A DNA stretch of 64,000 nt from Cololabis saira (lineage: Eukaryota; Chordata; Actinopteri; Beloniformes; Belonidae): contig NC_084599.1 of the NCBI RefSeq assembly GCF_033807715.1, positions 27,936,125 to 28,000,124 of the forward strand, read 5' to 3'. The notes under the pieces are model-generated. The model searched no databases. It worked only from the letters and a program-made list of their open reading frames with translations, and was not told the DNA's origin. This document shows, piece after piece, positions 9,400-17,415 of this stretch; position 1 is the first letter of the stretch; the number at the start of each line of letters is the position of its first letter. Made by a program: the position numbers and the translations under genes.

Positions 9400-9930
9400 T
9401 ATATATATATATATATTTATTATAGCCTTGAGTTCAGGTCTGTAAATAGTAAGCACATTTGTATGTGGTGTGTTTTTTGTAACAATGCTTTTCAGCAAGA
9501 ATCTTATACTGTTGGAAAGCCTGTTTATGTCCCTTTTAAGTGGTAACATATTTGTAAGGAACGTGTTTGTGGGATGAGCTGCAGAACTGAGTACGTGGGT
9601 TGTGCCCATGCAAGATTTGCGTAATCTGCAAATCTTGCCACAGATTCTTATTTGGTGTTTGGTAGATTGAATTTGAAGAAACAACACACATTGGTAAGTC
9701 AACAATTTATCTAATTAACAAACAGGAGCTTCAGTAACATATGGAAAAACCATACACAGTCACTACAGCCTGGGACCTTCTTGTCATGCTGGTCACTAGG
9801 CTGGTCAAACACCTCTGTGAGATGGCATACCATTCTTCAACCAGCATTTGTCACAAATCAGCCAATGTGGTTGTGTTGGTCACTCTGGCCCAAATAGCAC
9901 ACCCAAGCTGATCCCACAAGTGCCGAATGG
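9400..9930 (-). mobile_element. Tc1-like transposon remnant, 3' part
   Basis: The minus strand carries the end of a Tc1-type transposase (9730-9930) followed, at lower coordinates, by noncoding sequence whose middle (about 9530-9650) is homologous to the plus-strand stretch 12450-12560, sharing TTGTGGGATGAGCTGC- and ATATTTGTAAGGAAC-like blocks. A short (TA)n tract lies at 9400-9416. Neither terminal inverted repeat could be fixed. Confidence 0.65.
9730..9930 (-). pseudogene. Tc1-like transposase C-terminal fragment
   Basis: Read on the minus strand with a few stops, this gives ARVTNTTTLADL, QMLVEEWYAI and TSMTRRSQAVVTVYGFSI, the usual end of a fish Tc1-like transposase. Only about the last 65 residues are present; the catalytic DDE residues are outside. 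Stops within the motif show it is dead. Confidence 0.7.
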
Positions 9931-10808
9931 GTGTAAGATACCCACTGGCTTGTATCTGGTCTTTCAGGTGGAAAACGGAATGAAGGAGAGGCGGTTTTCA
10001 GCTCAGAGAATAGTTTGCTTCTTTATTTTGCTAGTGCTCAATAATCAATTTTACAAGAGGAGGCCAGGGGACCCCTTCTCCTTGCACCACAGGACTCCCT
10101 GTGAGGAGCGAGCAGCTCTCTTTTATGGCCCCACCTAAATTACTTTAATTGGGCAGCAACCATCCACGGAGGGATGCTCTGTACCAACAAACAAACATAA
10201 TCCTATAAAGCGGTTAAGCACAGTAGGACCACCTAATACAATTTACTATAACCCCTCCAAACCTAAATAACACAAACCAAGATCATCTCCAGTGTGCAAA
10301 ATAATAATAAATTAATGAGAATTATTTTACTAACCAGTTACAGTTAGAAGTTAATTTAAAAAAGTATCTGTTATTTTGTTGATTACTTACACCAAATAGT
10401 TATGCATTATTTGTGAAGAGTTCGTTACTTTTTTAAAGAACATTCTTAAAAATGCTCCCATTAATGTCCTTATAGCTTAATTTCAGTGTTATAAGAAAGT
10501 AAGAAACACAATACAAACTCAAAAACAAAGCAATTTTTCAACACTAATTTATTTAAGTGAGGCCAGCAAATGATTTGAAAAAAATCAATACATAAAACAT
10601 AACAGCCGCTCTGGGTTTGCAGATAAACTTGCTCCTCTTAAAATGCTCCAACTGGATAAATAATGTTGATGTGTGGTATTTATTTAAGTAGAATAGATAA
10701 CGCATTAAAATGATTCCTCAAACAATTTCTGCTGATATTAGGATTCTGTTCAGCTGCTGCAGCAATAATATGTCCCAATCCAACTCATTCAAACTGGATT
10801 GTCAGTAT
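9931..10808. other. No gene recognised; possible repeat at 9960-10150
   Basis: The first 200 bases, with GAGGCCAGGGGACCCCTTCT and CTTTTATGGCCCC, look like part of an unplaced repeat. The remainder is AT-rich without recognisable coding sequence. Confidence 0.4.
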
Positions 10809-11284
10809 TTAAAGGTGACCTATTATGGCATTTAATGTATATTTTAGACAGGCCTTGGAAGTCTTAAAAACAATCAAAAGCTTGTTTTTTCTACATAAAT
10901 TAGAAATTAAGACTCTGGGCCATGTTTTTATTTTTACCGCTTCTAACCTTTTTCTCTATGAGGGATTCTGAGGGGGCAGGGAGGCTATGATAATGAGGCA
11001 CTGTGCTGTTTGGCTGCCTGAATGACGTGTAGCAGGGGAGGGCACAAAGCCTCGCTCTGGGTTAGAAGAGCAGCATGGAACACTATTAAAGCGTGTCCCA
11101 TGTGAGCGAGCGTCAGCGACAAAATCAATTCCATTGCTTTATTTTTTTTGTATTGGACTGTCCTAACTGGCCGCGAGTTTAACGGTTTCAGTGTGGACAG
11201 AGAGCGTCCAATGTCACGCAGCTCAACGCGATAGTCGGATGCTTGCATGCAGTAAGACACGGTGTAAACGACTCCCTGGGATCT

Positions 11285-11377
11285 TAAAGCCTGAATTACG
11301 GTTGTGCGTTAAATCAGCGCGTACCCTACGCCGTAGGCTCTGCGTAGGTGTAACGCGGAACCATAAATCAGCCTTTA
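11285..11377. repeat. Palindromic MITE-like unit, copy 1 of 5
   Basis: The unit reads AAAGCCTGAATTACGG at the left and CCATAAATCAGCCTTT at the right, with TACGCCGTAGGCTCTGCG in the middle. The same foldback family is seen at 14081-14160, 43080-43141, 52063-52149 and, most complete, at 62501-62628. It has no coding capacity. Confidence 0.75.
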
Positions 11378-11639
11378 GTTCCCTGAAGACTACACTAATT
11401 CACACAGGAAGCTTTAATTGAATTCTAAACAGGTACACCACAGTTATTTACTCCGATTCCTCATCATTTCACTTATGTTACAAGACAAATGAATCATGTT
11501 AACTGTAAAGAAATCACAACACTGAATGTTCACAAATGGCAACTTTATTGTAAAAAATAAATAAAATAACATTTGTACACATTATATACACCATAAACTG
11601 TTTATATACACCAAGTTGTATTTAAATAACATTTATGCA

Positions 11640-11975
11640 CTATTACTGGCTCAAGGAAGGACCGTGCATGTCTTCTGAAGGTATCGTTGAACAGCTTCAG
11701 GTGCATTGCTTGGAAGATCTGAAACCATCGACAGAAAAAAATGTATGACTAATAGAGCTCCGGTGTTACCTAACGGGTAACACCGGAGCTCCGGTGAGTG
11801 GCTCCGTTAGCTAACACTGGAGCCACCGGAGTCACTCACCGGAGCTCCGGTGTTACCCGTAGACAAATATAAATAACTTAAAAAATTTACGTCACTTACC
11901 GCTGACTCGTGTGCAGTTGCCGGGTCCGTACTGTTGGTACTGATCCTTTTATGAGGGTGTCGATGCAAAACCTCG
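11640..11975 (-). pseudogene. Last two exons of an unrecognised transposon-borne gene
   Basis: On the minus strand an open stretch (about 11975-11900, with HPHKRISTNSTDPATAHESA in one frame) ends at a consensus donor GTAAGTGACG (from 11899). After 181 nt, a pyrimidine-rich acceptor TTTTTTTCTGTCGATGGTTTCAG-type site ends at 11719. The following exon is open for at least 24 codons (for example LPSNAPEAVQRYLQKTCTVL before a TGA). Downstream is an AT-rich 3' UTR and AATAAA. I do not recognise the protein, and the phase across the intron is uncertain. Most likely it is the C-terminus of the protein carried by the TTAA-flanked element. The upstream exons were cut off by the DIRS fragment. Confidence 0.45.
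11755..11859. repeat. Nested large palindrome inside the predicted intron
   Basis: Positions 11774-11805 and 11828-11859 form 32-bp inverted arms with one mismatch. The first arm also pairs, over 16 bp without mismatch, with 11755-11770. The spacer holds the palindrome GTTAGCTAAC, and the arms contain GGAGCTCC. The transcript could adopt two competing hairpins. Confidence 0.9.
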
Positions 11976-11977
11976 AG

Positions 11978-12070
11978 AAATATCCATGTACCTTGACAGC
12001 AGGGGGGCTCATTCCCAGTACATATGAAATATGTAACGGAGTGGAGAGATAGTCTCGATACGATAGAGAA
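11978..12070 (+). mobile_element. DIRS right-terminal fragment
   Basis: This shares GTACCTTGACAGCAGGGGGG, then CATATGAAATATGTAACGGA and GTGGAGAGATAGTCTC with the unit at 8112-8382 and with 4197-4229. It runs on to ATACGATAGAGAA, which gives the uninterrupted order of the first element's right end. No other DIRS part is next to it. Confidence 0.7.
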
Positions 12071-12560
12071 CAACACATATTGGCAAGTCGGTCCCAGACT
12101 GTAAAGAGATGAGATTGCCACTGGCTGCAGAATCTCATCTTGATATCTCTCTGCATTGAGATTACCAATGATGATGAGCCTCATTTTTCCAGCGAGGGAG
12201 ATGCCACCCCACACCATCCCACTGCCTCCACCAAAAGATGTTCCTCAGTAGTCAGTGTAGCAATCAGCGTAGCATTCCCTGCGTCTTCATCACACTTGGA
12301 CCCCATGATCCAATTACCATAAGCAGAATCTGGAGTCATCCCTCCTGTTCAGGTCATGTTCAGGTCATGTTTAGGTCATTTTCAGCTTCCAGCGCTAGTG
12401 TTGCCGACACCAGTGTTCAGTCAATAGCAGAATTAAGCTGTTCCGCATTGGCAGAAAAGATTTGGCAAAATTTTTATGGACACAACCCACATACTTGGCT
12501 CTGCTGCTCATCCAACAAATGCATGTTCCCTAAATATGTTACAATTTAAAAGAGAAATAA
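12071..12560 (-). mobile_element. Tc1-like transposon remnants, rearranged
   Basis: 12090-12330 is minus-strand transposase; 12071-12090 resembles the downstream sequence at 9683-9705 (ACACATATTGGCAAGTC), so the copy has lost its C-terminal coding part. From 12440 to 12560 the plus strand matches the 3' noncoding part of the remnant at 9530-9650, in the opposite orientation. A short tandem of three 11-bp units (TTCAGGTCATG) lies at about 12348-12378. Confidence 0.6.
12092..12325 (-). pseudogene. Tc1-like transposase, central DDE fragment
   Basis: The minus strand has MVWGGISLAGKMRLIIIGNL followed by NAERYQDEILQPVAISSLYS, the segment of Tc1-type transposases that precedes the second catalytic Asp. 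Upstream, across a frameshift near 12220, weak FGGGSGMVWGG-type sequence continues. Only about 75 residues remain of a protein that is normally about 340 residues long. Confidence 0.75.
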
Positions 12561-12834
12561 TTTTAATAAATATTTTTATTCTTGAGGACTCATACATAAA
12601 AATGTAGCACAAAGTGCTTACATATTTGAAAATTATTAAAAACAGCCTTCCAAAGGGCAGCGATCTGAACCCCTCCCCATCCCACCAGGGCATGCTGGAC
12701 CCCCAACAGATGTTAACACGACCAGAGCCAGCAGCCACCTCCAATGCAGAGGGCTCCCACTGAGGAGATATTGGATATTAAAGGAGCCGTATGTAAGAGC
12801 AATAATAAAACGAATCATAAAATGACCCCGATGT

Positions 12835-13178
12835 GGGGCGGCAGTAGCTCAGGTGGCAGAGCGGGTCGTCCAATGATCTGATGGTCGGCGGTTCAAATCC
12901 CGCTCTGTCCCAGTTTGCTGTCGTAGTGTCCTTGGGCAAGACACCTTACCCACCTTGCCCTGTGTGAATGTGTATGAATGTTGGTGGTGGTCGGATGGGC
13001 CGTTTGGCGCGAAATGGCAGCCACGCTTCCGTCAGTCTGCCCCAGGGCAGCTGTGGCTACAAATGTAGCTTACCACCACCAGTGAGGATGTGTATGAATG
13101 AATAATGATCTCTGTAAAGCGCTCTGGGTGCCTTGAAGGGCGCTATATAAATCCAAGTCATCATTATTCATTATTATA
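12835..13178 (+). mobile_element. tRNA-derived SINE with L2-like tail, copy 1
   Basis: The head has RNA polymerase III boxes (AGTAGCTCAGGTGGCAGAGC for A and GGTTCAAATCC for B). The body includes TGTCCTTGGGCAAGACACCT and CCCCAGGGCAGCTGTGGCTA, and the 3' end is GGGCGCTATATAAATCC with ATTATT repeats, resembling an L2-type LINE tail. This is the organisation of fish V-type SINEs. A second copy is at 62073-62410. Confidence 0.85.
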
Positions 13179-13428
13179 TGTCAACAGACATTTAAAAATC
13201 ATGTTCATTGCAAATACTTATGTCACTGACAACAGCACTCAAGCCAGGATATTCCCAATTAAAAAGAGGAGTTGCAACCCTCAACTGATGTTGATGTTGT
13301 CATTTTTTGTTTTGGCCTGAAGCTCCACCCTCCACCTATCTCCCAATCACGAAGTCAGTAGTGTTTCGCAATCCGGGTTGCCACCTCGGCTCTAATTATC
13401 GCAGCAGCCGCTACGAACGTGTTGGATG

Positions 13429-13606
13429 AAAAAATGTCTAGCTTTCCAAAACCTAAAAGACCTCGTTATAAATCCGAGTTACGTCGTGACAAGGTCCGAA
13501 ATAAAACAAGGATTTGTATAGGAGATGCTTTTGATAGATGGAGGCGGCTGAAAGCGGAGAAGAATTTGAAGACAGACGCCAACGTTGCTGATTTTCTCCT
13601 GGACAG
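13429..13606 (+). pseudogene. First-exon-like ORF of an unrecognised repeat family
   Basis: An ATG at 13435, or one at 13419, opens a frame with a basic N-terminus (KPKRPRYKSELRRDKVRNKT), then RICIGDAFDRWRRLKAEKNL and KTDANVADFLLD. The frame meets a strong splice donor, CAGGTAAGT, at 13604-13612, so it looks like a genuine first coding exon. The pattern K/R-T-R-x-x-I-G-x-A-F-x-R-W-R with a following KTDA-VA-FLLD segment recurs in fish proteins of unknown function, as I recall; I cannot name a domain. The expected downstream exons are missing: a pogo fragment begins 75 bp later. The exon could be a remnant of the gene once encoded by the parent TTAA element. Confidence 0.45.
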
Positions 13607-13674
13607 GTAAGTTTCATAGCTAAATGTTTGGGGTGTCGTCAAAAAATTACCTATCTGACATTTCATATATAAAT

Positions 13675-14040
13675 ACCGTATTTACGCGACCATACGGGCG
13701 CCGTGTGGAAAGGCGCACCCTCAGTTTTGTGTCATTTCTGTATTTAAAACACACACACGGTGCACCGAACCTAAAGGCGCCGTCTACACACACACACACA
13801 CACACGCACGCACGCACGCACGCACGCACGCAGAACACACACACAAGCACACGAGTGTGCGTATTTAAAAATAGAGCGGGAGCAAAACTTTGTTTTGTTT
13901 TAAATCAGCTGTGCCAGTCCCAATTTCCTCGCTTTCAGAGTCACTTTCCGTGCTGCGCTGCGCCTCGGACTTGCCGGCTTTTGCGAAAGCTCGCAAAATA
14001 GTCCCAGCAGACACGTTAGCCCACGCATATCAACAATACA
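13675..14040 (-). mobile_element. Pogo/Tigger-like element fragment, one end
   Basis: The left end (CCGTATTTACGCGACCATAC, then GGCGCACCCTCAGTTTTGTG) matches the element at 7249, and both are followed by a CA/CG-rich tract and AAAATAGAGCGGGAGCAAAA. After that the two copies differ: here the minus strand encodes a transposase C-terminus. The right end is not found. Confidence 0.75.
13905..14040 (-). pseudogene. Pogo-like transposase C-terminal tail
   Basis: The minus strand reads WANVSAGTILRAFAKAGKSE followed by an acidic serine-rich tail, ESDSESEEIG. This resembles the end of fish pogo/Tigger transposases, where a W-x-x-I/V-S-x-x-T-I-x-x-x-F-x-K-x-G motif is followed by an acidic tail. A stop lies just before it. 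It is a different part of the protein from the one kept at 7494-7752. Confidence 0.6.
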
Positions 14041-14080
14041 TCTGCAAACTGTGGCATAACTTGCCCGGCGCTGCTTTCCA

Positions 14081-14160
14081 CTGCGTTACACCAACGCAGA
14101 GGGTACGCGGCGACGCGCACGTACGGTGCGCTTCGCTGCGTAGGCTCTGCGTCGATTTAA
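14081..14160. repeat. Palindromic MITE-like unit, copy 2
   Basis: Contains GCGTTACACCAACGCAGAG on one side and GCGTAGGCTCTGCGTCGA on the other, around a CG-rich centre. Same family as 11285-11377. Confidence 0.7.
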
Positions 14161-14627
14161 TGTGGACTGAAATGTGGTAACATTTACGATTCTGTTTGGC
14201 TAATCGCCACTAGTAAATTTTGCAGTACATTATTACTTCGCAAAAGAATACAGAAAATAAACGTACTGTGTAGGACTCGTCGCTTGCCATGGCAGCCTAC
14301 GTTCCTGCTGCATTCTGCAGCCTACCTGAAAACCTCTGGTCGGGGGGGGTACACGCCGCTCAACAGTATTTTGAAAGTGACTGCAGTACAAGTTTTGGCC
14401 ATTTCTTACACATGGCTCCTTTAAGAACTTGTAACGGAGTGAGGTTTTGAACTCAAATGCAGCACATGGAGCACACGGCGGTAGTTTGTCTGGTTTGCTT
14501 TATTACTCACAACAGGGACGAAGAGCGGGCAGGGATGCAAGACAAGGATCAGGCAGCAATCAGTGTCAGGTTCGGAAGACAAGGTCAGGCACCGGAGGAC
14601 AGGAGACAAGGCAGAGTCTATCTAAAA

Positions 14628-14851
14628 CAGTGGTCCTCACTCCTGGTCCTCGAGAGCCGCTGTCCTGCATGTTTTTGATGTTTCCCTGCATCAACACACC
14701 TGATTCTAATTAGTGGTCATCACCAATCTTTCCTCCAGGTCTGCACACTTCTGTTGGTGACACAGTCATCTGTATCAGGGTTTACTGGAGCCGGGAAACA
14801 TTAAAAACATGCAGGACAGCGGCTCTCGAGGACCAGGAGTGAGGACCACTG
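14628..14851. mobile_element. hAT-type MITE, 224 bp, perfect 8-bp target duplication
   Basis: Long, nearly perfect inverted ends start with CAGTGGTCCTCACTCCTGGT and end with its complement; the arms extend about 60 bp. ATCTAAAA flanks both sides (14620-14627 and 14852-14859). No ORF. The high arm identity and intact duplication suggest a fairly recent insertion. Confidence 0.95.
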
Positions 14852-14992
14852 ATCTAAAATGAAGTCTATCATAAAATAATAAAAACATGATATAAACCAA
14901 AATGTAAACTAATAAATAATAAAAAAAAAAACTTCAAATATGATCTAAATTGATAGAAACAAAACTTTAGTAATAAGATAAAGATGATAAAA

Positions 14993-14994
<2 letters not shown>

Positions 14995-15060
<66 letters not shown>

Positions 15061-15114
15061 CAATGGGATTTATTGCTAAGAAGGATTATTACAACAAACA
15101 TACATTTATATTAT

Positions 15115-15190
<76 letters not shown>
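14995..15190. repeat. Two (TA)n microsatellites
   Basis: Runs of TA at 14995-15058 and 15117-15190, separated by about 60 bp of AT-rich sequence. Confidence 0.95.
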
Positions 15191-15192
<2 letters not shown>

Positions 15193-15947
15193 AGCATCTT
15201 TTCACCATTTATCACCATTTATTATTAATACATAAAAGGACCATGGTTTGTTTATATGTTTAACTACACAATGAAAAGTTACCCTCTTCATAGTTTGGAA
15301 ACTCGCATTTAGACAACAATAACAGAAAGGAGAAGAGAAGAAAAGAAAGGGGGCAGATGTACCTAAGTCTGTCAAGAACAGATGTGGAAGAGTTGACATG
15401 AGAGAAAAAAGGGTGAAGGGAAAGGGTAGTCAATATTCAGGCAAACACCTCTTCAAACAGCCGACCCAATCGATACATCTCAAGTTGGATTGTATTTCCA
15501 TGGATTGAGAGCCAGTGACAGGAGTGAGGGGAATTGAAGGATTTGAGGTAAAGGCAGTTTGGCCATTGGTAGTTCCTGGATGTTTCCCGGTGGGCCTCTG
15601 GGTAATTAGGCCGATGGAGTGGGTTATAGTGTTACGGGAGTTGACAGGGGTAAGGGAGAGATTTAATATAGCTTAATATATCTGCCTTTGATATAGCAAA
15701 TAGTACCCCTACCTTCTATGTACTGAACTCAGGTCAGTACGTATGTCTGCACCAGCCCCCCCAGAACTTATAATTGGTTGGAATTTGTACCTGTGTGGAC
15801 AAACCGCCTTATGTCATTTAAAAAAAGTTATATTATGTACATGCTAACCCCTGCATTAAATTAGTAAATTATTGTTAAATGAATCCTCACTGCAGTGTAA
15901 GAATACTTTGTATGTATAGATAATCAAATCTAAATATTTTCTTTGCT
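15191..15947. other. No gene recognised
   Basis: AT-rich unique-looking sequence; a purine-rich AGAAGAGAAGAAAAGAAAG stretch is near 15330. No coding pattern. Confidence 0.5.
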
Positions 15948-15957
15948 GCTTTCTGTT

Positions 15958-16150
15958 GGGTTTTTTTTTAGATTATGTGGCTCTAGTGGCCTTTATTTGA
16001 AGTGTATAGAGGAAAGTTGTAGAGAGAAAGAATAGGGATGACATGCAGCATAGCGCCGCAGGCTGGGACTCGAACCTGCGACTGCTGCAGGAGGACTCTA
16101 GCCTCAGTACATGGTCCGCTTCCTTAAACCACTGTGCCACCCAGCGGGCC
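15958..16150 (-). mobile_element. tRNA-derived SINE (second family), copy 1
   Basis: On the minus strand: a head with TGGCACAGTGGTTTAAGG (A box) and GGTTCGAGTCC (B box), a short body with TTTCTCTCTACAAC, and a tail AATAAAGGCCACTAGAGCC before A-rich sequence. GCTTTCTGTT flanks both sides (15948-15957 and 16151-16160). The same family is on the plus strand at 61841-62049. Confidence 0.85.
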
Positions 16151-16815
16151 GCTTTCTGTTTATATTATGCCATGGATTACAACAAGTTTTTGTACAGTTC
16201 AACGCACTGCTTAATTTATAGAAAGTAGTTATACATTGCTATAATAATCTGTTGTTTTGTTTCTTACAAAGTCACTACAAATTTCCATTCAAGGGCTTCA
16301 TTCTGATAATTTTATCTGGAAGGAACACCACTGAGATTTGGAAAGAGTTTAATTCAACAAATTGTTCTCCCTTGTTATAATATACAGTAAGCTCTTCCAT
16401 GCTTCTCAGTAATAATGGGTGAGAAATGTGCCCTTTGGACCGCAAACTGATCTGAACATCAGAGCTACTCACCTCACAAAAGCCATAATCCCTGTGCTCC
16501 CGACCACCAGTCTCCTCTCCCATTCACTCATTTCATATGCACTCTGGCCCGCCCTCATGTGAACCATGGTCATAAAAAAACAGCTCAATTGCTCTTACTC
16601 AACTTCACTTCAACTGTTCCAACACATTCTGAGTGCTTCAGTCTGTGGTGCATCAAGAGAGCACTCGTCCCACCTGTCTGATGTTGTGTGCACAATTTGA
16701 GATGACAGGTTAAGTAGCTTAAGTATTCCCTGGGCCTGCTAATACAAGGAAGCAGGATCAGAGTCATCTTCGATGGAAGGAGCCTTTCATGTTGAGTTGG
16801 AAGGGTAATGAGTCA

Positions 16816-16916
16816 AACTGGTATATGTGACGGTAAGAAGAAAGGAAAAATAAAGTAAAAAAATATCGGCTATATACCTTATTTTTCCTTTCTTCTTACC
16901 GTCACATATACCAGTT
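16816..16916. repeat. Perfect 38-bp inverted repeat (hairpin)
   Basis: Arms 16816-16853 and 16879-16916 are exact complements over 38 bp, with a 25-nt spacer. The arm begins AACTGGTATATGTGACGGTA. The hairpin ends 6 bp before a long (CA)n tract. No transposon ends or coding frame explain it. Confidence 0.95.
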
Positions 16917-16920
16917 CAAT

Positions 16921-17053
<133 letters not shown>

Positions 17054-17199
17054 CAAGTGTCTTTAGACATTTTGAATCCCTCACTAGAGCGAACATATTA
17101 ATAGGAAAGATTGATAGGCTAAGCACAAGTCACAATGACTTTGCTACCATGCTTCCACAACAAATATAGATATCGTATATGTACTGTACGGTAAAAAAC

Positions 17200-17415
17200 A
17201 GCTCTTCACCTGCACGCTTGCTCTGTAGTTTTTTAAGTTAGTTAGCGGTAGTTTGGCTCAGACCGCATTCGGATCTCAAGATTTGGGTCAATCGATGCTC
17301 GTCTTTTGGTCGGCTCCGTGTTGGTTTTGTGTTTTGTCTGTGGTTTTTGTTGCAGATTTCCAGTGCTTGACGTGTGCCTCCGTGTGTTCCTGCTTCCTGG
17401 ATTAGCAGTGGATTT
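17200..17415. repeat. Dispersed ~210-bp repeat, copy A
   Basis: Shares long blocks with 20318-20530, such as TTTGGTCGGCTCCGTG, GTTGCAGATTTCCAGTGCTT and GTGTTCCTGCTTCCTGGATT. Both copies are in the same orientation and both follow a (CA)n tract. Unclassified. Confidence 0.85.

Larger units (their letters stand above)
10813..11977 (-). mobile_element. TTAA-flanked DNA transposon (Kolobok/piggyBac-like), one end, copy A
   Basis: The left end reads AGGTGACCTATTATGG after TTAA (10809-10812), close to the ends of the complete 502-bp element at 22393-22894. From here to about 11570 it is homologous, in inverted orientation, to 51900-52607, including a palindromic unit at the same internal position. 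A polyadenylation-type AATAAA lies on the minus strand at about 11542, with splice-like exons upstream of it on that strand at 11640-11975. The other end is lost where a DIRS fragment begins at about 11978. Confidence 0.65.
12782..14420. mobile_element. Composite TTAA-flanked transposon, non-autonomous
   Basis: The ends are AGGAGCCGTATGTAAGA and, on the right, the complement of AGGAGCCATGTGTAAGA. Both sides carry TTAA (12778-12781 and 14421-14424). TTAA duplications are typical of Kolobok and piggyBac transposases. Inside are a tRNA-derived SINE, a first-exon-like ORF with a splice donor, a one-ended pogo fragment and a palindromic unit. A relative of the same end type (AGGAGCTTGAGG) is the 310-bp element at 27134-27443. 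Confidence 0.75.
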
